Shown: positions 10,640 through 41,190 of the stretch, in pieces
Layout: the number at the start of each line of letters is the position of its first letter
Numbering within the stretch: position 1 is the first letter of the stretch
Source of the DNA: Metridium senile
Lineage: Eukaryota; Cnidaria; Anthozoa; Actiniaria; Metridiidae
Reading direction: 5' to 3'
DNA: 64,000 bases
NCBI GenBank assembly: GCA_949775045.1
Contig: OX459110.1
Span: 3,497,001-3,561,000 of the forward strand
Position numbers and translations under genes: made by a program
The notes under the pieces: generated by a model
Databases searched by the model: none
The model's input: the letters and a program-made list of their open reading frames with translations, nothing else
Told to the model about the DNA's origin: nothing

Positions 10640-11400
10640 TTCCTCCTCTTTAGTTTCTGTTGTTGTTGTTACTGCTGTACTTGTAGTACGTAATTATTAT
10701 TCTCTTTGTTGTTCTAGTTCTTGTTTGTGCCTATTTTAATTGTTGTTACAGCTGCGGTTGCTGTAGTTGTTCTAGTTACTCTTGTTCTTCTATTTTGATT
10801 TGTTGTTGTTGATGCTGCTACATTTGATGTAGTTATTCTTGTTATTCTGCTTCTTCTTCTATTTTTATTTACTATTGTTGTTTTTGCTGTAGTTGTTCTT
10901 GTTCTTATTCTTATACTTGTTCTTCTATTTTGATTTGTTGTTGTTGTTGTTGCTTCATTTAATTTGATGTAGTTCTTCTTGTTATTCTCATTCTTCCATT
11001 TTTATCTATTGTTGTTGTTTTTGCTGTATTCGTCGGCTTCTTCTTCTTTTTCTTTTTCTTCTTCTTCTTCTTCTTCTTCTTCTACTATGTTTTTATTTGT
11101 TGTTGTTGCTGTTGCTACATTTGATGCTTTGATGTAGTTCTTGTTCTTGTTCTTCTTGTTCTTCTTTATTTTTATTTGTTGTTGTTGTTGCTGCTGCTAT
11201 ACATTTGGTGATTTGATGTAGTTCTTCTTCTTCTTCTTCTTCTTCTTCTACTTGTACTATTTTGATTTGTTGTTGTTGTTGTTGCTGTTGCTTTAGATGT
11301 TTTTTTTTATTCTCCTTATATTAATTCTATTTTGATTTGTTGTTGTTGCTGAACATTGTTGTTCTTTAACATTTACTATTATTCTTCTATTTCTCCTCGT
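10640..11400. repeat. degenerate (TTG)n/(TTC)n tract
   Basis: About 750 bp of interspersed ttg and ttc triplet runs on the plus strand, with a recurrent ttctattttgatttgttgtt motif. It fills most of the space between the two minus-strand genes. Confidence 0.85.
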
Positions 11401-11493
11401 TAGCTTTTTTATTAAACTAGGTACATTTTAAACACGATTTGACGACTAAATAAAATAAACACTTACACTGTAATATATACCAGGAAGCGGAGT

Positions 11494-29710
<18,217 letters not shown>

Positions 29711-29964
29711 CTAGAAATATAAATCATTAATCAGTTGTTGCGTGGTGCGTATTGCGTGTTGTGTGGAGCGTGGGGCGTATTGCGTGGGGCATGGGGCGTG
29801 GCGAAATAATAACGGGAAAGAGAGATGAGATAGCGAGGACAAAAAGGAGAGAGGGAAAGCAGAAAGGGATGAAAGGGGAGAGAAGGATAGACGACAGAAG
29901 GAAAGGAAATGCAGAGGGAAACAGAGTAACCAAACGGGTGAAGAAGAATGAGACACATAGCCCT

Positions 29965-30440
29965 GATAGGGAGTGATGATTGTAAATATTGAGTGTAGTG
30001 GTAGTGTGTGTGGAGTGAACATTACAAAAGAGCCCTGATAGGGTCTGATGGTTGTAAATATTGAGTGTAGTGGTAGTGTGTGTGGAGTGAACTTCACAGA
30101 AGAGCCCTGATAGGGAGTGATGGTAGTAAATATTGAGTGTAGTGGTAGTGTGTGTGGAGTGAACATCACAGAAGAACACTGATAGGGAGTGATGGTTGTA
30201 AACACTGAGTGTAGTGGTAGTGTGTGTGTGGAGTGAACCTCACAGAAGAGCCTCGTGGGGAGTGATGGTTGTGAATACTGAGTTTAGTGGTAGTGTTTGT
30301 GGAGTGAACCTCACAGAAGAGCCCTGATAGGGAGTGATGGTTGTAAATACTGAATGTAGTGGTAGTGTGTGCGGAGTGAACATCACAAAAGACTGAGCCC
30401 TGATGTGGAGTGATGGTTGTAAAGAGCCCCGATAGAAAGT
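29965..30440 (-). repeat. about 72-bp minisatellite, six to seven units
   Basis: Units contain gggagtgatggttgtaaata, gagtgtagtggtagtgtgtg and gtgaacctcacagaagagcc. The same unit forms arrays at 49045-49230 and, inverted, at 57590-57905. It lies just upstream of the first LRR exon found. Confidence 0.9.
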
Positions 30441-30810
30441 GATGGTTGTAACTATAATTATATGTATAGCTGCATGTACTAAAATGCTTACCTAAATAAG
30501 TGCTCAACAAAACTATATTGTGTTCACTCGTTCTTAGAAATTCGAACCAATATGTTCAGATTTCAAGAGTCGACCGGTACTGTATTGTAAATGACGGTTC
30601 TTCTAGTGTCAGTTCAGCAATATACGATTAAACTGGTTTTATTCCTCAGAAATAATTACACTATTCGACACCAGCTGCCCTGCAATTTTCTATTTTAAAA
30701 AGGGCACCGCGTCATTTACGTTTGCCTTTCGAAATGAAAAAGCTACATGTAGTTGGTCAAATTACTTTTCTCGAGAAATAAAAAGGAATATTTTAAAATG
30801 AGTTAAAATA

Positions 30811-31110
30811 TCGCAGGAGTAGGGCTTTGATCGAGTGAAAATATCCGTCGATAGCCTAAAAATATAATTAAATTAAAAAAATATTTTGCTTCATAAAAGA
30901 ACATAAACTTTTTTTTCTTATGGTCGGAAAATAAATAATTTATTAGACAGTTTGATGTGTATTATGGCTAGATATTTTACTCGTTAACTTGCATTTTGAA
31001 TCAAAGTTCTGAGAGTTTTACTCGTAAAATATCCAGCCATATTACACATCAAACTTTGTAAAGATATAAATGGAAGCTAGCGAGAAAACTTGTATAGGCT
31101 GCGTCGTTGT
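30811..31110. repeat. about 300-bp compound repeat, copy 1
   Basis: Starts atcgcaggagtagggctttg, contains the inverted pair ggctagatattttactcgtt and its partner ending catcaaac, then a fragment of the gacgcagcc dispersed repeat. A direct copy lies at 33369-33690. Confidence 0.75.
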
Positions 31111-31149
31111 TTGATATAATTAAAGGAAAGAGTAGGGACAAAACTCCAG

Positions 31150-31390
31150 GGAAATACACCTACTTGCAGTAAGGTTGTCATACAAAATAGAACATTTGTC
31201 ACAAAGAAAATAGAACATTTGTGATTTAGTGCGAAAGGAATTAATTAGAAGACAAAAGAGAGAGTTCAGCTTGAGTGATCTTCTTTTGTCTTTTAATCAA
31301 TTCCTATCGTACTAAATCACAAATGTTCTATTTTCTTTATAACAAATGTATATTTTTGTATGACAACCTTACTGCAAGTATGTGTACAGT
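31150..31390. mobile_element. palindromic MITE
   Basis: Long near-perfect palindrome: cacctacttgcagtaaggtt pairs with its complement near 31365-31385, and the centre reads gttcagcttgagtgatc as at 8600 and 24660. Confidence 0.7.
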
Positions 31391-31879
31391 TATTTCAAAA
31401 ATGGTTGACGGAGTAAACGGTGTATGGCGATTGTACGACCGAACTGTGTTTGATGTGTATTTGTATGGGCCAGATTGGAAAAAAGCACGACTTTATTTGA
31501 AACCCAATAAAGATTTAAAAAAAATAAAAAAAAATAAAAAAAATAAATAAATAAATAAATAAATAAAAAAAAAAGGTATTTGATATTGATTAGTTATGTA
31601 TCTCTTTTGACAGAAAACGAATTTACGGCATAACGTACGCCAGCCCCACATAATAAAGAAGAGCTTAAAATTGATGAACTGACTGTGCTTAGTAATCTAG
31701 AAAAACACTATAGGATATGTTGTATGAGTTACAACAACAAAAACAAAAATGCCTCATTTTAATATATAGCGCAATATCTCTCGAATAGCTCATAGCGCTT
31801 TCTGAATCTATTAATGTGCAATCTCGAGCCCAGCGTCACGTCTGGCTTTTTGTCAGCGGTCTTATGGCGCCCGACATTA

Positions 31880-32578
31880 GACTCTGGGGGAACGGAATTT
31901 TCAGCTCCGATTTTGGAGTTCCGGTTTCTATTGCGCATGCTTAGTTAATATTATAATGATCTGTGGGATTGGGCATCCTGTGTTACTTAGTACGTTAATG
32001 ACATTCAAAATATTATTGACCTAGTAGCATTTTAAATATTTTCTAAGCCAAAATATAAACATTTTCCTCACTAATGAAACATTTAAAGTTTAGGAAGATT
32101 TTTTAACGGCCATCAGGATTTATAATGATATAAAAACGCGTCTAAATCTTCTTCAATTCAGATCGCTTTAACCGTCGATTTATTTATAGTTTTCCAACGG
32201 TTATTAGTTTGCTTTCGTGGTACGATTGACCTTTAGTAAATAACTGGATGCCAGAGGTCTGAGGAGTGCCAAGGTTTAGAATAGTTTAAAGAAGTATTTT
32301 GTGTGTATTCTAATTTTCTTCGCGACTCGATAATCATCGCTTAGTGGCGATACAATATCTTTTCGCTTCGCGACTCGTAAACGACAATATTTAATATTCT
32401 ATCTAGTATTAAAGAACCGTTGACGTCGTATTGCATGTAATCGTAAAATTTACATTTTGAATGTACATTTGTTTACATGATGGACCAATCAGAGCTTTTA
32501 CTTCGTCTGTTTCCGGTCTGACCATTGTATTTTCAAGGGCCAATCAGCATAAGCATAGAATTCCGGTCCCCCAGAGTC
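31880..32578. mobile_element. PIF/Harbinger-like MITE
   Basis: 699 bp with tips GACTCTGGGGGAACGGAATT and GACTCTGGGGGACCGGAATT (opposite strand) and a TTA duplication on both sides (31877-31879, 32579-32581). A 3-bp TTA/TWA target is typical of PIF/Harbinger. Non-coding. Confidence 0.75.
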
Positions 32579-32581
32579 TTA

Positions 32582-32980
32582 CGTTACTCGGCTGGCCAAG
32601 AGGAACGAAGGCTCGGGGTTCGAGATTGATTAATGTGTATATGGAGGACTTATCTGACTGCTGTAAACCAGCAGTTTACAATCATGGGTGTTGTTAGTGA
32701 ATGCCTCCGAGGCCTGACTGTTGTACCGGGAGACAATTCCCTACTCTTTGCGAACATAGCACAACAGGATCTTTAACGTCAACCTTATGTAGGATTAGAG
32801 TGAAAGCAGACGGGACCTCCGGCTTTGCTTTACGTCTTTATCCGAGAAGACGAGGCACATAGAGAGTAAAGTGTCTTGCCCAAGGACACGACGCAATCGC
32901 CCGGGCCGGGAATCAAACCCAGACCAGTAGGCCCAAAATCCGATCCACTGACCATTACTAGATCATTACGCCTCTCACAA
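32582..32980 (-). mobile_element. tRNA-derived SINE
   Basis: The minus strand begins with a tRNA-like head: box A-like taatggtcagtggatcg and box B-like gggtttgattcccgg. It continues with gtgtccttgggcaagacact, a segment I recall as conserved in many invertebrate SINEs. The 3' end abuts the Harbinger-like element. Confidence 0.65.
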
Positions 32981-32999
32981 CAATACCTTACGGTTTAAC

Positions 33000-34600
33000 A
33001 ATTTAACAATCGCCGTTTGGCATTAACCGTTCTTTTACGAGATTCTAGATTGTTCGATACCCATAATTCCTTTCGATTTTAAAATCGTCATTTGCATCGG
33101 ACAACCTTATGGAAACAGGTGTACCACGTAATTTAAAGTAATATCTATAGAGTGACAGATGTCGTATTATAAATACTGTCTAAAGTGGGGGTCTTTCTTC
33201 ATCAAAATAGTCATATCTTAAAAGATCATTGATTGCTAACTGTTTAACTCTTCCAGATGCATGCAGTACATTTTAGATCTTTATCAATAACACTCGCGAT
33301 TCAAAATAAACTTAAGACATCATTTAGAATAAAAGTATTTGTTATCCAACTAGTCATAGACGAGTAAAAATATCGCAGGAGTAGGGCTTTGATCGAGTAA
33401 AAATATCTATCGATAGCCTTAAACTAATTAAATTAAAAAAAATATTTTGCTTCATTATAAAAGAACAAAAACTTTTTTTTCTGATGGTTGGATAATAAAT
33501 AATTTATTAGACAGTTTGATGAGTATTATGGCTGGATATTTTACTCGTTAACTTGCATTTTGAATCGCCTAAAGACTCGTCAAAATAGAGTTTTACTCGT
33601 AAAATATCATCCAGCCATATTACACATCAAACTGTGTAAAGATATAAATGGAAGCTAGCGAGAAAACTTGTATAGCCTGCGTCGGTGTTTGATATAATTG
33701 AACTTGAAATTTGTTTACACCGTAAAAAATATTTACGAATAATAGAAAAAAATGAATGCAAAAAATGGTATATTTTCAAACAGTATTCTTTAAAAATCTC
33801 AAAAATGGAAGCGAGAGATTCATCCCAAATCGATGTAAAATCGCATAGTATAAAAAATACAGAAAAAAAGTATTTTTTTAAAAATAGTATTCTTTATAAA
33901 TCTCAAAAACCAGAAATATTTCATAATTTTGCACCGAATTGGAATTAAGCGAGAGATTCATCCCAAATTTCACAGTTCAAATCGATGTGAAAATCGTATG
34001 AAATATATATCGCATTTTAGATCTAACATCGACGGGAAATCGCCAAGATAGTCAGTAACTCATTTTGAAATCTAATCTGAAATCACCTAAAAAACGCACA
34101 AATAGTTTACATCACCTTGACAAAAAATCCCTCACACAAAGAGGCTTAAAACTGTAGAAGAAGTAGCTAACAATGTTTTCAAAAACTGAACAAAAGTCGA
34201 CGCAAAAATTGCTATCAAAATTGTCCACACAAAAGTCATTAACTTATCACTCGATGCGAAAAAGCAATTTAAAAAAACCTAAAAACCTAAATAACCATTC
34301 CAAATTAGCAATCTATAAACCTAAAAATCCAATTAATATTGAAGCAAAAATTGCATCAACGCCGTATCGCCAAAAAAAATGCTTTATTTCTAAGGCGGGA
34401 GATTGCCACAACAAAAACGATGTAGAAATTAAATCGTCCAATCGTCCAAATGCCAATTGACTTTCAAAAATAAAAACCTTACTTAAAAAAATAAGCACCA
34501 CCATCAGAAAGAGCAAGCAGAATTAAATACATATTTTTGGAAAGTTTTGTTGCTATAAATTTAATTCAAGTGAAGCTATTTGGAATCAAAATTACAGAGA
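33000..34600. other. AT-rich, no gene recognised (except repeat copy)
   Basis: Contains the repeat copy at 33369-33690. Frames at 33685-33948 and 34173-34460 are lysine/asparagine-rich, match no domain, and fit chance frames in A-rich DNA. Confidence 0.45.
33369..33690. repeat. about 300-bp compound repeat, copy 2
   Basis: Direct copy of 30811-31110, including the shared gatataaatggaagctagcg junction into the gacgcagcc-family fragment, so both moved or were duplicated as one unit. Confidence 0.75.
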
Positions 34601-35230
34601 CTTGCACATGTGTTCAGTGAACTGTTTCCTTGCTAGTCTAGTGGTGGTGTTTTTCACACTTTTAAAATTCTCATAACTTCTTAAGAATTGAATATTTTTG
34701 TCCAAAACGTTCTAGCTTTGTTCATGTCATTCTAGACTATAATTTTATGTAGTGCCCAACTAAAATATGAATTTAAAAAGAAAATAGACAATGATGTGGC
34801 GACCATATTTGGTCTATAAAATAGCAATATTCAACCACAGATAACGGCTCGAAAAAGTCAATTTACACGTAAAGATTGGGCAAACAGCAAGACAAAGATC
34901 TATTAACGGTTGCTTTTGATGTCGTTTATAACCTAATTAGAGTACGATAGCAACTAGGATTGATGTGCAAACATCAGCAAATTAGCTAAATTTTTGTAGA
35001 CAAAGAAGATTGAGTCAATCTCACGGAAGTTCGTAGAGATACTAGATTCCGACTTAGGAAGAATTAGACTTTGTTCCGTCCCATATATAATTATCATTTT
35101 ATTTACAACAACACCAAAGATGATATATATCTATCCATCTATTTATTTAGTTTTTGTTAGGATATTAATTATCAAAAGCTGGACTATTCTAGCTGCTTCA
35201 CGGTTTGTAAAACAACCGAAAAGGTCCACG
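34600..35230. other. no recognisable feature
   Basis: AT-rich sequence leading into the first 75-bp satellite array. Nothing supportable was seen. Confidence 0.35.
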
Positions 35231-35240
35231 AGAAATTATA

Positions 35241-35905
35241 TACATTGTAAAGCGCATTTGAACATATTTCACATGGAAAGTGCGCTATATAAATTCCATA
35301 TCATTATTATTAATATACATTGTAAAGCGCATTTGAACATATTTCACATGGAAAGTGCGCTATATAAATTCCATATCATTATCATTAATATACATTGTAA
35401 AGCGCATTTGAACATATTTCACATGGAAAGTGCGCTATATAAATTCCATATCATTATTATTAATATACATTGTAAAGCGCATTTGAACATATTTCACATG
35501 GAAAGTGCGCTATATAAATTCCATATCATTATTATTAATATACATTGTAAAGCGCATTTGAACATATTTCACATGGAAAGTGCGCTATATAAATTCCATA
35601 TCATTATTATTAATATACATTGTAAAGCGCATTTGAACATATTTCACATGGAAAGTGCGCTATATAAATTCCATATCATTATTATTAATATACATTGTAA
35701 AGCGCATTTGAACATATTTCACATGGAAAGTGCGCTATATAAATTCCATATCAATTATCATTTATATACATTGTAAAGCGCATTTGAACATATTTCACAT
35801 GGAAAGTGCGCTATATAAATTCCATATCATTATTATTAATATACATTGTAAAGCGCATTTGAACATATTTCACATGGAAAGTGCGCTATATAAATTCCAT
35901 ATCAT
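35241..35905 (+). repeat. 75-bp satellite array 1 (nine units)
   Basis: The unit is 75 bp, starts tacattgtaaagcgcatttg, and contains the imperfect inverted pair agcgcattt...aaagtgcgct and a tatataaatt box. As 75 is a multiple of three, it yields long spurious open frames. The array ends in attacatcatcaaac, then tatcatcatcatcatcaacg, the same flank as array 2. Confidence 0.95.
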
Positions 35906-35924
35906 TACATCATCAAACTTTATC

Positions 35925-35954
35925 ATCATCATCATCAACGTTAACATTATCATG

Positions 35955-35993
<39 letters not shown>

Positions 35994-36055
35994 GCATCAT
36001 CATTATCATCATAACCATCAAAATCATCATCATCATCATGTATCATTTATCGATA
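35925..36055. repeat. (CAT)n microsatellite
   Basis: catcat run following satellite array 1 and about 320 bp before a TATA-like box. Confidence 0.95.
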
Positions 36056-36370
36056 TTCTGGAACTTTGTAAACCTACAGAACTCGAAAAATAATGTTCCA
36101 ACTATAAGTATAAATCAGCATGAACTTCATTCTCGTTCCCGTTATGTTTAAAAACGAGAAAAAGCAATAAACACACCCTTAAGATCCTGGCTTTTTTAAT
36201 AACCTCTTTATTATCAATTAGCACAAAATAAAAAAAAAACATTTTCTAATTCTCGCTTGATAATGAAAATTGAAGACAACGCCAACGGAAGTTCACATAG
36301 ATAAGCATTTGAGTTAAGATGTTCTAAGCTCTCACTGGACTTATGAAATATTTATGTACGTCTAGAGTAC

Positions 36371-36468
36371 GGTATTTAAAGGGAGTGATGCTCAGAGTAG
36401 CCACAGACGTTCCTGGACGACGAGAGACTTACTCAACACTAAACAGACCATCCCAGTTTTCAAGGTAA
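36371..36468 (+). promoter_or_regulatory. candidate TATA promoter and 5' exon A
   Basis: ggtatttaaaggg (TATA-like) is followed by GC-richer sequence, unlike its AT-rich surroundings, ending ccagttttcaag|gtaaga, a good splice donor. A frame from the ATG at about 36387 would give 26 residues (MLRVATDVPGRRETYS...) before the donor, or the exon may be untranslated. The matching second exon was not found. See the similar site at 55415. Confidence 0.35.
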
Positions 36469-36721
36469 GACTTTGATAAATTGTTATATAGTAAAAAGGA
36501 TCCTATAACTATGTAACTGATATAAGTAACACGTAGTATCAGGGTTTCAGAATAAACGGTGCTCGGGCTTTTAATGCACCACCTCGAAACATACGAAATT
36601 TAGATGAAGTGTATTTATGTTATTTGTATAGAGTTTTTGTAGATATATATATAATATGTTATTATATCAGGACCAATTTAAACCAGCGTTTCGCTAAATT
36701 AGATTAGTTTTCCTGTATAAA

Positions 36722-36898
36722 TATTAAAATAATAAAAAAAATACATTTCAGAAACATTAAGGTAATGTGAGTTTTACATTGCAATAACGGCAGCAATTTG
36801 ACGAAAGACTATTAAAATAATAAAAAAAATACATTTCAGAAACATTAAGGTAATGTGAGTTTTACATTGCAATAACGGCAGCAATTTGACGAAAGACT
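36722..36898 (+). repeat. tandem duplication, two units of about 88 bp
   Basis: The block from attaaaataataaaaaaaat through gcaatttgacgaaagact occurs twice head to tail, almost identical. Related fragments (ttgttgtaaagcaaaaagaa) follow to about 37150. Confidence 0.85.
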
Positions 36899-38174
36899 AT
36901 CTAAGCGTTTAATAAATTGTTGTAGAGCAAAATAATCATAGTATATATATATAGCTGAAAAAGATTTGAGAAACAACAAGTTGATGCATTGAGTTTTAAG
37001 AATTTTAAATTACAATATAGGCAGCACTTAGACGAATGACTAAGCGGTTTTTTAAATAAATTGTTGTAAAGCAAAAAGAATCCTATAAATATAAAGCTGA
37101 TACAGATTTGAGAAACGTTTTAAATTGCAATAAAAGAGGAAGCACTTTGACAAATCTCTAACTATTTGACAAAGAAAATTACATTTGTTGGAGCATTTCA
37201 GTCAAGTTAGGAATTTGGAATATTTTAAATTTAAAATTTTGCAACCTTTCTTTTCTTTTTGGCCCTTTTCGAAAAAACATCGCATTTGCTGGCGCATTTG
37301 GATGTAAGGAATTGGGAATATTTTCAATTGTTACTTTAGTAATGTACACATTTTGTTGATGTTTTTCCCCCGCCATTTTCAGTCCAAAAAAGCATCGCCT
37401 TGCAAAAGCCGTATGCAATCGTTTGACAAAAAGTCTATTTAGGCATTTTTGACTGCCGTATTTTGCTTTTTAATGGTTGTACACTGGAACTATTTTGATT
37501 ATTTTAGAATATTTTTCTACAATTACAATGATAGTATTTTTCATTTCTTAAAAAAAAGGAATTTTTTTCTTCCAAATATGAAACACACCTTAAAATACTA
37601 TTGATGTCTTAGTCATTAGTTTTAAATGTCTAACATTCCTTCTTTGCAAATTGAATATTGCATAATTTGATTAATATAATTCAATTTTCTTTTAAAAAAT
37701 TGAAATGGAAACCACAAATTAATTTGACAAAAGTCGGGAGTTAATTTACCTCTATATTAAATTAAGAACACATTGTATTTACAATTTCATGAATATAGAT
37801 ATTATGCTGTTCATTTGTCTGATCTCACGAATGTAGCAAGTTTGAACCGCGATGTTTCGACTGCTACTGCTAGTCTTCATCAGTCGATAAGTAGACTGGA
37901 ATGAAGGTGCATGGATCTCATATACTTGTCTTCAAACTCCTTTGAGGAACATTTCGCGAAATCTATAATTGTATTCATTAATATATGTTACTATTTCTAT
38001 AAAAGGTTATTAAATAAACAAGTAATTCAGTTGTTGAATGCGTTTATTAATTGCAAATCCACTTTGAGTTATAATATAATTAAACATTGAATGGGATTGA
38101 GAATTCTTACTAGCTAATTCTAATTTATAACATTGAGAAAGTCTCATTCATCACCAAAAATACAAAAACGAATG

Positions 38175-38560
38175 CAAATAATATGGATCGATGTATGCCC
38201 ATGAAAAAATATCTCAACAATAACCTCCATGTTCTTGACGAGAATAATGATTGTAAGCACCTCGATCATTCGTGTTTAGATGTATGCCCTTAATATCTCA
38301 ACAATAACCTCAATGTTCTTGACAAGAATAATGATTGTAAGCACCTCGATCATTCGTGTTTAGATGTATGCCCTTAATATCTCAAGAATAACTTCCATGT
38401 TCTTGACGAGAATAATGATTGTAAGCACCTCGATCATTCGTGTTTAGATGTATGCCCATATCTCAACAATAACCTCCATGTTCGTAATGAGAATAATGAT
38501 GTAAGCACCTCGACAATGGTGTTTAGATGTTGCCCATCATTTATAATATAATATCTGATA
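38175..38560 (+). repeat. tandem array of about 90-bp units
   Basis: Four to five units with tatctcaacaataacctcca, gagaataatgattgtaagca and gatcattcgtgtttagatgt. Confidence 0.85.
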
Positions 38561-38849
38561 ATATCTCAACAATAACCTCGATTTTATTGACGAAAACAAT
38601 TATGAAAAGTGCCAAGTGACCGAAAGAACCTTAATTTGTAAATGCTATTACCTTAATTAATTATCATTAGCATTATTAACTTAGGGAACCACAAATCGAA
38701 CTATATGATAAGTGCCCTAAAGTAAACATTTAACAACCAAAATTAGACAATTTTTTTTTTTTTTTCAAAAATAAGTGGCGTTTTAAGTCGCAGTTATTCC
38801 CACGTAATTAACCATAAACTTATATCAAAAAGCAACAAAATCTACAAAC

Positions 38850-39140
38850 ATAAGTGGTGTCGCTCAATCATGAGTGGTCTTTTTAACAACATCTTTTCCA
38901 CAAACGATGGAATTGCAGTTAAGGATCATTCTTTCTGAATTCAAACATAAGTGGTCTTTTTAAACGACATCTTTTCCACAAGCGATGGAGTAAAATTAAT
39001 TAAGATGTAGTATTTTTAACAGCATCTTTTCCATAAACGATAAATGGCAGTGAAGGGTCATAATGGTCAAACCATAGTTCGCCTCTATCAAATAGGATTA
39101 CCCGTTGACAAGCATAAGTGGCATTTTTATACAAAATCTT
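38850..39140 (+). repeat. degenerate tandem repeat, about 70-bp spacing
   Basis: Recurring agtggtctttttaacaacat and cttttccacaaacgatgga motifs, three to four units. Confidence 0.6.
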
Positions 39141-39383
39141 TTTCACAAGCAAAATGTGCCAAATACTTGTTTCGTGTGTTTGATACTCAAGTGTTTTTTA
39201 CTAAATGAGTTTAACTTGATGATAATGAGAACTCCACACTTCACTGATGCACTCAACATTTAAAATAACTTACTTTAATAGTCCTTTAATCGAGAGTAAT
39301 AGATATTTTTGATTGCATTTTATCTATACTATATACTAGAGGTTGACAACAAATACTGCAACGGCCTGGCTAATATAGATATA

Positions 39384-41190
39384 CATTGTAAAAAGGTTTT
39401 GAACATATTTCACATGGAAAGTGCGCTATATAAATTCCATATCATTACCATTAATATATACACTGTAAAGCGCATTTGAACATATTTCACATGGAAAATG
39501 CGCGTTATAAATTCCATATCATTATCTTTAATATACATTGTAAAGCGCATTTGAACATATTTCACATGGAAAGTGCGCTATATAAATTCCATATTATTAT
39601 CATTAATATATACATTGTAAAGCGCATTTGAACATATTTCACATGGAAAGTGCGCTATATAAATTCCATATCATTATCATTAATATATACATTGTAAAGC
39701 GCATTTGAACATATTTCACATGGAAAGTGCGCTATATAAATTCCATATTATTATCATTAACATACACTGTAAAGCGCATTTGAACATATTTCACATGGAA
39801 AATGCGCGTTATAAATTCCATATCATTATCATTAACATACATTGTAAAGCGCATTTGAACATATTTCACATGGAAAGTGCGCTATATAAATTCCATATCA
39901 TTACCATTAATATATACATTGTAAAGCGCATTTGAACATATTTCACATGGAAAGTTCGCTATATAAATTCCATATCATTATCATTAATATACATTGTAAA
40001 GCGCATTTGAATATGTTTCACATGGAAAGTGCGCTATATAAATTCCATATCATTATCATTAACATACATTGTAAAGCGCATTTGAACATATTTCACATGG
40101 AAAGTGCGCTATATAAATTCCATATCATTATCATTAATATATACATTGTAAAGCGCATTTGAACATATTTCACATGGAAAGTGCGCTATATAAATTCCAT
40201 ATTATTATCATTAATATATACATTGTAAAGCGCATTTGAACATATTTCACATGGAAAGTGCGCTATATAAATTCCATATCATTATCATTAATATATACAT
40301 TGTAAAGCGCATTTGAACATATTTCACATGGAAAGTGCGCTATATAAATTCCATATTATTATCATTAACATACACTGTAAAGCGCATTTGAACATATTTC
40401 ACATGGAAAATGCGCGTTATAAATTCCATATCATTATCATTAACATACATTGTAAAGCGCATTTGAACATATTTCACATGGAAAGTGCGCTATATAAATT
40501 CCATATCATTACCATTAATATATACATTGTAAAGCGCATTTGAACATATTTCACATGGAAAGTTCGCTATATAAATTCCATATCATTATCATTAATATAC
40601 ATTGTAAAGCGCATTTGAATATGTTTCACATGGAAAGTGCGCTATATAAATTCCATATCATTATCATTAACATACATTGTAAAGCGCATTTGAACATATT
40701 TCACATGGAAAGTGCGCTATATAAATTCCATATCATTATCATTAATATACATTGTAAAGCGCATTTGAATATGTTTCACATGGAAAGTGCGCTATATAAA
40801 TTCCATATCATTATCATTAACAACATTGTAAAGCGCATTTGAACATATTTCACATGGAAAGTGCGCTATATAAATTCCATATCATTATCATTAATATACA
40901 TTGTAAAGCGCATTTGAACATATTTCACATGGAAAGTGCGCTATATAAATTCCATATCATTATCATAAATATACATTGTAAAGCGCATTTGAACATGTTT
41001 CACATGGAAAGTGCGCTATATAAATTCCATATCATTATCATTAATATACATTGTAAAGCGCATTTGAACATATTTCACATGGAAAGTTCGCTATATAAAT
41101 TCCATATCATTATCATTAATATACATTGTAAAGCGCATTTGAACATATTTCACATGGAAAGTGCGCTATATAAATTCCATATCATTACAT
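39384..41190 (+). repeat. 75-bp satellite array 2 with higher-order repeat
   Basis: About 24 units of the tacattgtaaagcgcatttg satellite. Blocks at about 39600-39980 and 40210-40590 carry the same variants in the same order 608 bp apart (about eight units), a higher-order repeat. The array ends in the same attacatcatcaaac flank as array 1. Confidence 0.95.

Noticed and set aside
30480..30560. Possible further LRR exon before a gtaagc donor at 30486
   Set aside because: The frames contain stops and no LRR pattern, and the segment is not 72 bp between usable sites.
34173..34460. 95-residue lysine/asparagine-rich frame
   Set aside because: Composition matches A-rich DNA; no domain, no splice or promoter context.
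35120..35776. Long open frames across the 75-bp satellite (also 39705-41258)
   Set aside because: The unit length is a multiple of three, so any stop-free frame stays open. The peptide is only the repeat and no start or splice context supports it.
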